A DNA stretch of 64,000 nt. Origin: Desulfacinum hydrothermale DSM 13146. GTDB taxonomy: Bacteria > Desulfobacterota > Syntrophobacteria > Syntrophobacterales > DSM-9756. The notes beneath the pieces are model-generated. The model did no database searches. It saw only the letters and a list, made by a program, of their open reading frames with translations, and was not told the origin of the DNA. A program made the position numbers and the translations under genes. The DNA is taken from positions 1-64,000 of the forward strand of contig NZ_FWXF01000015.1 in NCBI RefSeq assembly GCF_900176285.1, given 5' to 3'. Within the stretch, counting starts at the first letter, position 1, and every line of letters starts with the position of its first letter. This document shows, piece after piece, positions 26,727 to 35,915 of the stretch.

Positions 26727-26850
26727 CGAGGAGCCTGTCCGAGAACGCCCAGGTTGCTCCCTATAGGGGCGGATCCCGCCCCCCCTACAAGGCTGTCTGA
26801 GAATTCAAAAAGCACCACGGGGCCGGTGGAACTTCAACTGGTCAGAAAAC
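26727..26850. repeat. Composite mobile repeat, second copy family
   Basis: Starts with GAGGAGCCTGTCCGAGAACG, close to the left MITE end, then GGGGCGGATCCCGCCCC, a second end-like AAGGCTGTCTGAGAATT, and CAAAAAGCACCACGGGGCCG with GGAACTTCAACTGGTCAGAA. The last two match parts of the repeats at 54522-54660 and 21738-21800. It fills the gap between the YeeE operon and the next gene. Confidence 0.55.
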
Positions 26851-26853
26851 CAC

Positions 26854-27168
26854 CTATAGGTCGTCTTCGTCGTCGGCGCTCCACCATTCATGGCAGGCGT
26901 CCTCGATCACTTCCCGAAGATCCGGCGCCACCTGGTTTCGGATGCTCCAGGCCATCTCCACCCATTCCTCCATGATCCGATGCGCTTCCAGCTCTTCACC
27001 CGCATCGTCCAGGTCACTCACCAGGTCCATGAGGCGCACGAGGGCCTCTCGGACGGGCCCAAGTCCCTCACTGGAGGCCATGGGCACCCCGGCCTTCACA
27101 ACCTCCCAGCCCAGCTCGCCCGTCTCCGGCCGCCAGGACCATCGCACCCGCTTTTTTCTCCGTCCCAC
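26854..27168 (-). CDS. Small acidic hypothetical protein
   Basis: 104 residues from a GTG start with AAAGGATG upstream. A basic start (GRRKKRVRWSWRPE) is followed by helical acidic sequence: LVRLMDLVSDLDDAGEELEA, EEWVEMAWSIRNQVAPDLRE, ending in DDEDDL. No membrane segment or known motif. I do not recognise it. Confidence 0.55.
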   Translation of the reverse strand: MGRRKKRVRWSWRPETGELGWEVVKAGVPMASSEGLGPVREALVRLMDLVSDLDDAGEELEAHRIMEEWVEMAWSIRNQVAPDLREVIEDACHEWWSADDEDDL

Positions 27169-27452
27169 CGCATCATCCTTTCACCAGCATGGATCAACGC
27201 CGCCTCGCACCCCGATCACTCTACCCGGAAGTGGCCGCCCAAACAAGCGTGCGACCGGATTCCCCAGGGGGCCGCTCGCCATGGCGCGGGAAAGGACGCC
27301 ACGGCATCGAGAGGCGGGCCGAAGGGCCGGCACCCAGCCCGAAGGCGTTGACACCGGGCGGGCTTCGACAGAAAGTAGGAACTTGGCTCGAGACGATCAT
27401 CCCATCCGGCCGGAAAAGATTCCCCTGGCATACAAGACCGAGGCCTGCTGTC

Positions 27453-28679
27453 ATGAAGTTCTTCGATATTCTGTCCATCCTCATCACCGTTTCGGCGGTC
27501 TTCAGCTATCTCAACCATCGGTTCCTCCGGGTGCCCACCACCATCGGCGTTATGGCCATTTCCCTGCTGGGGTCCCTGGCCGTCGTGGCCGCGGGGCCCC
27601 TTTCCCTGGGGCTCCGACAGGAAGCCCTGCGGCTCGTCCAGAGCATCGACTTCGACGACACCTTGCTCCACGGCATGCTCAGCTTTCTTCTCTTTGCGGG
27701 GGCCCTTCATATCGACCTGGAAAAGCTGGCCCGCCAGAAGCGGATCATCACCTTCCTGGCCACCGTGGGAACGGTTTTGGCCACCCTGCTCAACGGCCTG
27801 GGCACCTGGTTCGTGACGCGATGGCTGGGCCTGCCCCTGCCGTTTCTCGGCTGTCTGCTTTTCGGCACCCTCATCGCCCCCACGGACCCCATCGCGGTGC
27901 TGGGGATCCTAAGAAAGGCGGGGGTTCCCGAGAGCCTGGAGACCAAGATCTGTGGGGAGTCGCTCTTCAACGACGGGGTGGCCGTGGTGCTTTTTACCAT
28001 TCTACTGGAAATGAACCGGGATCCCGGCGGCGCCACCGCCGCCGCGGCCTTGAGCCTCTTCGCCCGGGAAGCCCTGGGAGGAATCGTCTATGGGCTGGTC
28101 ATCGGCTGGATCGCCTATGTGATGCTCAAAAGCATCGACGACTACCACGTGGAGGTGCTCATCACCCTGGCCCTGGTCTCCGGCGGCTACGCCCTGGCGG
28201 ACGCCCTGCACATCTCCGGGCCCTTGGCCATCGTGGTGGCGGGTCTTTTTATTGGAAATCCAGGTCGGATGTTGGCCATGTCCGAAAGCACCCGCAGGCA
28301 TCTGGACACGTTCTGGGAGTTGGTGGATGAGGTCCTCAATGTGGTCCTTTTCGTTCTCATCGGCTTGGAAGTCCTGGCCCTCTCCTGGAACCGGATCCAT
28401 CTGGCGGCGAGCCTGATGTTGATCCCGGTGAGTCTGCTGTCACGGCTCGTGAGTGTGTCGGTGCCCGTGGCGGTGCTGCGTCCCTTCCGGCGATTCAGCC
28501 CGGGGGTCATCCGGATCCTCACTTGGGGCGGGCTGCACGGCGGTATCTCCGTGGCCATGGCCCTTTCCCTGCCACCGGGGCCCGTCCGGGACACCCTCCT
28601 GACCGCCACCTACGTGGGGGTGGTCTTTTCCATCCTCGTTCAGGGCCTCACGGTGGAACAGTTGGTGCGATCGGTGTGA
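27453..28679 (+). CDS. CPA1-type Na+/H+ antiporter
   Basis: 408 residues, about 12 membrane segments. Hallmarks are LFGTLIAPTDPIAVLGILRKAG and KICGESLFNDGVAVVLFTILLE, the ion-binding ND region of NhaP-type antiporters, and GGLHGGISVAMALSLP near the C-terminus. It exchanges cytoplasmic Na+ or K+ for H+. The start is the ATG before KFFDILSILITVSAVFS; earlier in-frame codons lie in low-complexity sequence without a ribosome site. Confidence 0.9.
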   Translation: MKFFDILSILITVSAVFSYLNHRFLRVPTTIGVMAISLLGSLAVVAAGPLSLGLRQEALRLVQSIDFDDTLLHGMLSFLLFAGALHIDLEKLARQKRIITFLATVGTVLATLLNGLGTWFVTRWLGLPLPFLGCLLFGTLIAPTDPIAVLGILRKAGVPESLETKICGESLFNDGVAVVLFTILLEMNRDPGGATAAAALSLFAREALGGIVYGLVIGWIAYVMLKSIDDYHVEVLITLALVSGGYALADALHISGPLAIVVAGLFIGNPGRMLAMSESTRRHLDTFWELVDEVLNVVLFVLIGLEVLALSWNRIHLAASLMLIPVSLLSRLVSVSVPVAVLRPFRRFSPGVIRILTWGGLHGGISVAMALSLPPGPVRDTLLTATYVGVVFSILVQGLTVEQLVRSV

Positions 28680-28738
28680 GCATGGGATCTGCCTGCGCCA
28701 TGGGGGAGTCCCGGCCCGATCGTTGGCAAGAAGCCCCG

Positions 28739-29416
28739 TCAGCGCAGCCCCTCGCACACCCGCCCGTCGCCGTCCCGGTCCAGTCGGTGCACGTCCCGGC
28801 CGGTGCGCCGCAGGCACTCTTCAAAGCAGGCTTGGGCCTCTTGCCAGGACATAAAGTCCTTGCAGTCCATGTCCACATGGCAGCGGCATGGACCGCCGGC
28901 GGATGGGACCGAGGCCGAGGCGAGCCGGCGCCCATGGCGGAATTCCCAGGGAGGCACGGGGTCCACGGCGGCCCACAACCCTTGCGCCCGCTCCCGGGCC
29001 CCCTCTTCCAAATGCAGCCAGCGTCGGCACCGCTCAGCTTCCCTGCAATAGCGCCGATAGACCCAGCCGTATCCGGCGGCCACCACCTCTTCGTTGAGAA
29101 GAACGCCGCCCACCTGAACCACGGCCACGGTGCGTCCATAGCGGTCCCGGGTCACGGGGAAAACCGAAACGAGCCGGCCCTGCACCAGCCCCCGCACGAA
29201 GGCCGTGGCCTCCGGGCCGAACTCCTGGCTCTTTTCCGGGCAGTCCACGCCATAGAGGCGAATGCGCACGGCGGCGGACCCCCTGAGCACCGTGAGGGTG
29301 TCGCCGTCGTGCACCTTCACCACGGGGCCCTCCCAGGCCCGCGCCGATCCAGCGCCCATAAGCCCATGGATTCCCAGCAGTCCCAAGAAGAAGATGAGGA
29401 AAAAGCGTGACTTCAT
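28739..29416 (-). CDS. Secreted thermonuclease-like protein with EF-hand/excalibur-type tail
   Basis: 225 residues: signal peptide (FFLIFFLGLLGIHGLMGAGSARA), then an SNase domain with VVKVHDGDTLTVL, RIRLYGVDCPEKSQ (catalytic Arg) and RDRYGRTVAVV. The C-terminus carries CHVDMDCKDF and HRLDRDGDGRVCEGL, resembling an excalibur calcium-binding domain with its DxDxDG loop. It should cleave nucleic acid outside the cytoplasm in a Ca2+-dependent way. It faces the antiporter gene convergently. Confidence 0.9.
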   Translation of the reverse strand: MKSRFFLIFFLGLLGIHGLMGAGSARAWEGPVVKVHDGDTLTVLRGSAAVRIRLYGVDCPEKSQEFGPEATAFVRGLVQGRLVSVFPVTRDRYGRTVAVVQVGGVLLNEEVVAAGYGWVYRRYCREAERCRRWLHLEEGARERAQGLWAAVDPVPPWEFRHGRRLASASVPSAGGPCRCHVDMDCKDFMSWQEAQACFEECLRRTGRDVHRLDRDGDGRVCEGLR

Positions 29417-29541
29417 TTTCGACCTCCTTTACCAAAACCTTGGCGTGACATGGCTACCTGGGGAGCCACCCGTGCCCCCATTGGATTCAATCGGCCGAAG
29501 CGGTTCCGGACTGAAGTCCCGGACCGGTGTGCAAAAAAGGC

Positions 29542-29569
29542 TTGCACATTTGCACAAGATGCATAAAAT
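29542..29569 (+). promoter_or_regulatory. Candidate sigma70 promoter for the hydrogenase operon
   Basis: TTGCAC at 29542-29547 and TAAAAT at 29564-29569 are separated by 16 bp. They lie 26 bp before the maturation-protease start, upstream of hdrA-mvh. A second TTGCACA partly repeats the -35. No start-site data; prediction only. Confidence 0.45.
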
Positions 29570-29594
29570 GCCCAGGACACTTCAGGAGGTGCCC

Positions 29595-30095
29595 ATGAAC
29601 CACCCCCTCTTTTCCAAAACATGCCTGGTGCTCGGATGCGGAAACACGCTTCTGGGCGACGATGGATTCGGTCCCAAGGTGATCGAACAGTTGCAGTCCC
29701 TGGGCCCTCCGCCCTCCTCAGTGGCCTTTGTGGACGCGGGCACGGCCGTTCGGGACATCCTCTTCGACCTCCTCCTCTCCCCCGAAAAACCCCAGCAGCT
29801 GATCCTTGTGGACACCGGCCAGGACCCCGAAAAGGCGCCGGGAGAGATCTTCGAAATCGACGTGGATCGAGTGCTCCCCGCCAAGATCCACGACTTTTCC
29901 TTGCACCAATTTCCCACCACCAATATGCTCAAGGAATTGAGTGATCACACGGACGTGCGCGTCCGCATCTGGGTGGTGCAACCGGAGTTCCTGCCGGACC
30001 AGGTGAGCGAAGGCCTGTCCCCTTCGGTGGCCCGGGCGGTGCCGCGGATGGCCGAGCGGATCCTCCGTTTCCTCCGGCATCACGGCTACGCGTGA
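29595..30095 (+). CDS. [NiFe] hydrogenase maturation endopeptidase
   Basis: 166 residues of the HyaD/HycI family: LVLGCGNTLLGDDGFGPKVI (the Glu/Asp near the start bind nickel), VDAGTAVRDIL and LVDTGQDPEKAPGEIFEID. It cleaves the C-terminal peptide of the large subunit after nickel insertion. Strong CAGGAGG before ATG. It lies directly upstream of hdrA and the mvh genes; the large subunit at 35916-37370 keeps a tail after its DPUxxCxxH motif for it to remove. Confidence 0.88.
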   Translation: MNHPLFSKTCLVLGCGNTLLGDDGFGPKVIEQLQSLGPPPSSVAFVDAGTAVRDILFDLLLSPEKPQQLILVDTGQDPEKAPGEIFEIDVDRVLPAKIHDFSLHQFPTTNMLKELSDHTDVRVRIWVVQPEFLPDQVSEGLSPSVARAVPRMAERILRFLRHHGYA

Positions 30096-30272
30096 CAGGA
30101 CCGGAGCCGGAGGAGCCCGGGGTCTTTCGGGTCCGAAAGGCATGGATCTCCGGGCGGGGATTGAGGTGGTTTCAGGCGCACAGTCATCAGACAGGGGGGC
30201 TGACTCCTGCTGTTCAACACCTTTTGGCTAGGGCACGGCAATCGATTCAGTCATCTTTTGGAGGGTAGTTTC

Positions 30273-33200
30273 ATGAAACAGGATCCCTGCGGCTCGGTTC
30301 TGGTCGTGGGCGGCGGTGTCGCCGGCATGCAGGCCGCGCTGGACCTGGCGGACTCGGGCTACCGGGTCCACTTGGTGGAGCGCACGGCCGCCATCGGCGG
30401 GGCCATGGCCCAACTGGACAAGACCTTTCCCACCAACGACTGCGCCATGTGAATCATCGCTCCCAAACTGGTCGAGGTCGGCCGGCATCTCAACGTGGAG
30501 CTGATGACCCTTTCCGAAGTGGTTCACGTCTCCGGATCCCTTGGAAACTTCCAGGTCACCATCCGTCAAAAGCCCCGCTACGTGGACATGGAAAAGTGCA
30601 TCGCCTGCGGGCTCTGTGCGGAGAAGTGTCCCAAGAAGGTGGACGATCCCTTCAACGCGGGCATGGGAAAGCGCAAGGCCGCCTACATTCCGTACGGTCA
30701 GGCGGTCCCGCTCAAGTACGCCATCGATCCCCAGCACTGCATCTATCTCACGCGCGGCAAGTGCCGAGCCTGCGAGAAGTTCTGCCCCACGGGGGCCATC
30801 CATTTTGAGGACACGGAGCGGACCGTGACCGTGACGGTGGGAGCCGTCATCGCCGCACCGGGCTTCGAAGCCTTCCATCCCCAGGGCCTGGACGTCTACG
30901 GATACGGCCGCCTGCGCGACGTGGTGACCAGCATGGAATATGAACGCCTGCTGGCGTCCAACGGCCCGCACATGGGCCACCTGGTGCGCCCGTCGGACCA
31001 CGAGGAACCGAAGAAGATCGCCTGGATCCAGTGCGTGGGATCACGCAACATCAACCGCTGCGACAATCCCTATTGCTCCAGTGTCTGCTGCATGTACGCC
31101 ATCAAGCAGGCCCTGGTGACCGCCGAACACCTGAGCGGCGGGGATGTGGAGCAGGCCATCTTCTACATGGACATCCGCAGTCACGGTAAGGAATTCGAAC
31201 GCTACTACGAGTCGGCCAAGGAAAAGGGTGTGCGCTTCATCCAGGCCCGTCCGCACAGTCTTTTCCCGGGCGACAAGGGCAAAGGGGCCGTGCTCGAATA
31301 CGTGTCCCGAGACGGACGTCCGGTGCGGGAAGCCTTCGACATGGTGGTCCTGTCCGTGGGACTACAGGCGCCTCGGACCGCCCAGGAACTGGCCCAAGCT
31401 CTCGGCATCCAGTTAAACGAAAGCGGTTTCGCCCGCACCAGTGCCTTCGAACCCGTGACCGCCACGCATCCGGGCATCTTCGTCACCGGCGCCTTTCAGT
31501 CCCCCAAGGATATTCCCCAGGCGGTCACCGAAGCGTCCACAGCGGCCTGTGAAGCCGCCCGCGCGCTGGCGCCGGCGCGGGGATCCCAGGCGCGGGAAAA
31601 GACGTATCCGGTCGAGCGGGACGTGCGCCACCAGGAACCGGTCATCGGGGTCTTTGTCTGTTCTTGCGGCATCAACATCGCCAACACGGTGGATGTGCAG
31701 GCGGTGGTCGAATATGCCCACACCCTGCCGCACGTGGCCCTGGTGGAAAACAATCTGTTCACCTGTTCGGCCGACACCCAGAATCTCATCGCCCAAAAGA
31801 TCAAGGAACACGGCCTCAACCGGATCGTGATTGCGGCCTGCACCCCACGCACCCACGAACCCCTGTTCCAGGACACGCTGCGCGAGGCGGGCATCAATCC
31901 CTATCTGGTCGAGATGGCCAACATCCGCAATCAGAACGCCTGGGTCCACCAGCAGGACCGGGAAAAGGCCACGGAAAAGGCCAAGGATCAGGTCAGGATG
32001 GCCGTGGCCAAGGTGGCTCTCAACGAACCTCTGGAGCGCCTCAAGGTGAACGTGATCCAGCAGGCCCTGGTGATCGGAGGCGGCATCGCCGGTATGAACG
32101 CCGCCCTGGCCCTGGCCGACCAGGGCTTCCCGGTGATCCTGGTGGAAAAATCCGACCGGCTGGGTGGCAACGCCTGGAAGCTTCCCACAGCCGACACGGG
32201 CGAGCCGGTCCAGCCCCAGCTGGAAGCCACCATCCGGAAGGTGAACGCACATCCCCACATCACCGTCCACACGCGCGCCACCCTCGCTCAGGCGTCGGGA
32301 TCCGTGGGCAACTTTCAGGGCATCCTGGACGTGGACGGCACCCAGCAGGAAATCCGCTTCGGCGCGGCCGTCTTGGCCACGGGGGCTCGGGAATCCCAGC
32401 CTGTGGAATACCTTTATGGCCAGGATCCCCGGATCCTCACCCACCAACAGCTGGACGAGATGCTTCAAAAACGGCCGGAAGCACCTGCCCAGGCCCGCAG
32501 CGTGGTCTTCATCCAGTGCGTGGGCTCCCGGGAACCGCAGCGGCCCTACTGCAGCCGCGTCTGCTGCACCCACACGGTCAAGGCCGCCCTTCGCCTGAAG
32601 GAAGCCAACCCCGACCTGGACATCTATGTGCTCTATCGGGACATGCGAACCTACGGAGAACGGGAACGCCTCTACCAGGAAGCCCGCCGGCGGGGAGTTC
32701 TCTTCATCCAGTACAGCCTGGAAGACAAGCCGCAGGTGGAAAAGAACGGCCAGGACCTTTGCGTCACCGTGACCGATCCCATCCTGGGACGGCCACTGAA
32801 GATCCCTGCCGACTACCTGGTGCTCGCCGCAGCCATGGAGCCCAATCCGGCCCAGGACCTGGTGGAGATGTTCAAGTGTGGAACCAACGAAGACGGCTTC
32901 TTCACCGAAGCGCACCCCAAGCTGCGGCCCGTGGATCTGTCCGTGGACGGGCTCTTTGTGGCCGGCCTGTGCCACTATCCCAAGCCCTTGGACGAATCCA
33001 TCGCCCAGGCCAAGGCGGCGGCGGGCCGAGCCGGCGTGGTCCTGGCCCAGGACGAGATGCGCCTCGACGCCATCAAGTCCTTCGTCACCGACAAATGCGA
33101 CGGCTGCGCCCTCTGTGTGGACGTGTGCCCCTACCAGGCCATCCGCTTGGAATCGGTGGAAGAGGGAGGACGCGCGGTCCGGCGCATCGCCACGGACCCG

Positions 33201-33323
33201 GCTCTGTGCAAGGGCTGCGGCCTATGTGCCGCCACCTGCCCCAAGGGCGGTGTCATGGTCCACGGGTTCACGCTGAACCAATTGGAGGCCCAGGTGGAGG
33301 CGGCCCTGGCCAAGGCCGTGTAA
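30273..33323 (+). CDS. hdrA: Double-module HdrA with selenocysteine at codon 60
   Basis: 1016 residues if TGA at 30450-30452 is read as Sec. Module 1: FAD fold ([20 protein letters not shown]), then FPTNDCAMU at the place of the HdrA catalytic Cys, and two [4Fe-4S] motifs ([11 protein letters not shown] from residue 109; CRACEKFCP). Module 2 begins with an HdrA N-terminal domain ([34 protein letters not shown]), a second FAD fold ([20 protein letters not shown]) without the TNDCxM motif, and a C-terminal ferredoxin pair ([24 protein letters not shown]). HdrA is the bifurcating flavin subunit. Twice the usual length; resembles QmoA/QmoB-like tandem forms. GGAGG precedes ATG. Confidence 0.9.
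30468..30485 (+). promoter_or_regulatory. SECIS-like hairpin of hdrA
   Basis: CTGGTC and GGCCGG pair over 6 bp (two G-U) around the loop GAGGTC. It begins 15 nt after the UGA, the distance expected of a bacterial SECIS read by SelB. Confidence 0.55.
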
Positions 33324-33382
33324 CGCCAGAAGAAAAACACCGATCAACATCCCTGATTGGGAAAGAAAAAGGAGTCGCACCC

Positions 33383-33814
33383 ATGTCTGAATCCTTTGAA
33401 CCGGTCATCATTGGCTTTTTGTGCAACTGGTGCGCCTACGCCGGGGCCGACCTGGCCGGTGTGTCCCGACTACAATACCCGCCCAACATGCGCCCCATCC
33501 GGGTCATGTGCTCGGGCATGGTGCACCCCGACCTGGTGGTCAATGCTCTGTCCAAGGGCGCCGACGGCGTCCTGGTCATGGGGTGACACCTGGGCGAATG
33601 TCATTACCTGGATGGTAATCACAAAGCCCTGGCCCGAAGTGAAGGCATCCGCATTGCCCTGGAAAATGCCGGCATCGATCCCGAACGCTTCGCCCTGGAG
33701 TGGGTCTCTTCGGCGGAAGCGCCGCGCTTTGCCCAGCTCGTCACCCAGTTTGTGGAAAAGATTCGTCGACTGGGACCCAATCCCTTGTCCATGGACCGGG
33801 CCGCCAACGCCTGA
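33383..33814 (+). CDS. mvhD: MvhD hydrogenase delta subunit with selenocysteine at codon 68
   Basis: 143 residues if TGA at 33584-33586 is Sec. [15 protein letters not shown] and [20 protein letters not shown] are the MvhD iron-sulfur motifs, and [15 protein letters not shown] carries Sec where the family usually has the first Cys of GCHxGxCHY. After it, conserved sequence continues ([19 protein letters not shown]) to TGA at 33812. MvhD hands electrons from hydrogenase to HdrA. AAGGAG precedes ATG. Confidence 0.9.
33599..33623 (+). promoter_or_regulatory. SECIS hairpin of mvhD
   Basis: ATTACC and GGTAAT pair perfectly around TGGAT, extended by TGT/ACA across one C-C mismatch. The stem begins 12 nt after the UGA. 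The UGGAU loop closely matches the UGGAC loop after the mvhA UGA. Confidence 0.75.
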
Positions 33815-33854
33815 GCGACCATCCACAAGCGGGCATCTTGCCAATGGAGGGATC

Positions 33855-34967
33855 ATGAAGACCTTTTTTGACTTGCAGAAGGAAGTGGTCGAACGGGGCC
33901 TGTGCCACCGGTGCGGCGGATGCGTGAGCCTTTGCACAGCGGTCAATTACGGCGCCCTGGAGCTGGGCCCGGACGGCCACCCCCGCTACAAGGACGTGGA
34001 CCGGTGCATCGAATGCGGCCTGTGCCACGCGGCCTGTCCGGAAAACCCGGAGCTGGAAGCCGAAACGCGGCAACGTCTGGCTTGGAGCGCGCCCATCGGT
34101 CGCATCCTCGGCATCCGGGTGGCCCGCGCCCTGGATCCCCAGGTGCGCCAGCAGGCCACCGACGGCGGGGTGGTCACCGCCCTGCTCCTGCACCTTTTGG
34201 ACACCGGCCACATCGACGGGGCCATCGTGGCCCGCCAAACCGGGCCCTTCCACCGGGAACCCACCCTGGCCGTGCGTCGCGAGGAGATCCTGGAGGGGGC
34301 GGGGTTCCATTTCGACACGACTCATTCCATGGTGGGGCTGGGAAGGGAATATGCCCACCGCCACGGCTTGGATCTGGTGAGCCCTAAGATCCTCAAGGGG
34401 CTCCACCGCGTGGCCCTGGTGGGCACACCGTGCCAGATCCACGCCTTTCGACGGCTGGAAACCCTCGGCGTCATGCCCTCCGAATCGGTGGCCCTGTGCC
34501 TGGGCCTCTTTTGTTCCGGCAACTTCGCCTTCGGTGAAGAAGAACGGGCCCGATTGGCCGAAGCCGGCGGTTTTTCCTGGGCCGATGTGGTAAAGATCAA
34601 CGTGAAGGATACCTTCCAGGTGCATCTGCGCTCGGGCGATGTCATCGAGCTGGATCTGCACATCCTGGATACCATGAAGCACCCCGCATGCCACTACTGC
34701 CAAGACTATGCGGCGGAAGTGGCCGACATCTCCTTCGGGGGCATCGGCGCTCCGGAGGGCTGGACCACGGTGGTGTCCCGCACTCCCAAGGGCCGGGCGG
34801 CTTTTCTGGACACCTTGGGGCATACCGTGGAGGAATACGATCGCACCGGGCAACCGGACCTCGCGGACAGAGTCCTGGAGCAGCTCATGCGCGCAAGCGC
34901 CGCCAAGCGCCGTCACGCTCAAGCCTTCCGCGAACAGATGACGCGCGGAGCGTCCACAAGGAGGTAA
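33855..34967 (+). CDS. FrhB-type iron-sulfur flavoprotein
   Basis: 370 residues. N-terminal cluster motifs CHRCGGCVSLC and CIECGLCHAACP precede the FrhB fold: DPQVRQQATDGGVVTALLLH, RVALVGTPCQIHAFRRLE, CLGLFCSGNFAFGEEE, HPACHYCQDYAAEVADISFG. FrhB-like proteins bind FAD and pass electrons to F420 or other acceptors. Here it lies between mvhD and mvhG, where HdrBC genes would be an alternative partner. Whether the acceptor is F420, NAD(P) or a ferredoxin cannot be read from sequence. GGAGG precedes ATG. Confidence 0.85.
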   Translation: MKTFFDLQKEVVERGLCHRCGGCVSLCTAVNYGALELGPDGHPRYKDVDRCIECGLCHAACPENPELEAETRQRLAWSAPIGRILGIRVARALDPQVRQQATDGGVVTALLLHLLDTGHIDGAIVARQTGPFHREPTLAVRREEILEGAGFHFDTTHSMVGLGREYAHRHGLDLVSPKILKGLHRVALVGTPCQIHAFRRLETLGVMPSESVALCLGLFCSGNFAFGEEERARLAEAGGFSWADVVKINVKDTFQVHLRSGDVIELDLHILDTMKHPACHYCQDYAAEVADISFGGIGAPEGWTTVVSRTPKGRAAFLDTLGHTVEEYDRTGQPDLADRVLEQLMRASAAKRRHAQAFREQMTRGASTRR

Positions 34968-34973
34968 CCATCC

Positions 34974-35912
34974 ATGTCTGTCAAAGTAGCGAGCGAATGG
35001 CTCAACTCCTGCTCCGGATGTGAAATATCGGTGGTGGACCTGGGGGAACGTCTGCTGGATGTCCTCCAGGTGGCCGAGTTCGTGCACATCCCGGCGCTCA
35101 TGGACCACAAGTACTTCGGCCAGCTGGGCGACGGGCACCACGTGGAGATCCCCGAGGCGGACGTGGGGCTCATCAGCGGGGGAATCCGAAACGAAGAGCA
35201 CCTGGAGGTGGCCAAGGAAATGCGGGCCAAGTGCAAGGTCATCGTGGCCCTGGGCACCTGCGCCACCCACGGGGGGATTCCCGCCCTGTGCAATTCCTAT
35301 GGAAACGACGAGATCCTGGAACGGGCCTTCGGCACCGAGACCACGGATCCCAACCGCTTCGATCCGGAAAAGCCCCTGCCCCGGCTGCTGGACGCCTGTT
35401 ACGCCCTGGACGAGCACATCCAGGTGGATCTCTACATGCCGTGATGCCCTCCCCACCCGGATCATGTGTTCGCCGCCCTGACGGCCGCGGTGGAAGGCGA
35501 GGCCCCGGAGCTTCCGGGAAAGAGCGTGTGCGACACCTGCCCCACCATCCGTGAAGGCAAGGGCCAGCTCAAGGCGCTCCGCCGGTTCCTGCAATCTCCC
35601 CATTACGGAGCCCCCGATGAGCCGTTGGACAAGATGCGCTGCTTCTTGGAACAGGGCTTTTTGTGCATGGGGCCCGTCACCCGGGCCGGCTGCGGAGGCA
35701 GCCAGATCACGCCCCGATGCATCTCGGCCCGCGTTCCCTGCCGTGGCTGCTACGGTCCGGTGGTCCACGAAGGCAACCAGATGGTGGACATGCTCAACGC
35801 CTTGGCTTCCAACGGCATCGACGTGCACTCCCTTCCGGAGCACGTGTCTTTGCTGCGCTTTTCCGGGGCCCACCGACGACTGCGACCCAAACGCCAGCGA
35901 AAGGAGGCGTAA
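34974..35912 (+). CDS. mvhG: MvhG hydrogenase small subunit, in-frame UGA at codon 157
   Basis: 312 residues if TGA at 35442-35444 is read through. Proximal cluster ligands: C13, C16 in NSCSGCEISV, C96 in ALGTCATHGG, C158 in MPUCPPHPDH. The UGA falls where relatives have Gly in PGCPP. Downstream sequence is fully conserved (CDTCPTIREGKGQL, CGGSQITPRCISARVPCRGC), showing the frame is still coding. Either Sec or a nonsense change of a Gly codon. The only hairpin after it is weak (GCCG/CGGC, 35472-35485). AAGGAGG precedes ATG. Confidence 0.85.
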
Positions 35913-35915
35913 TTC

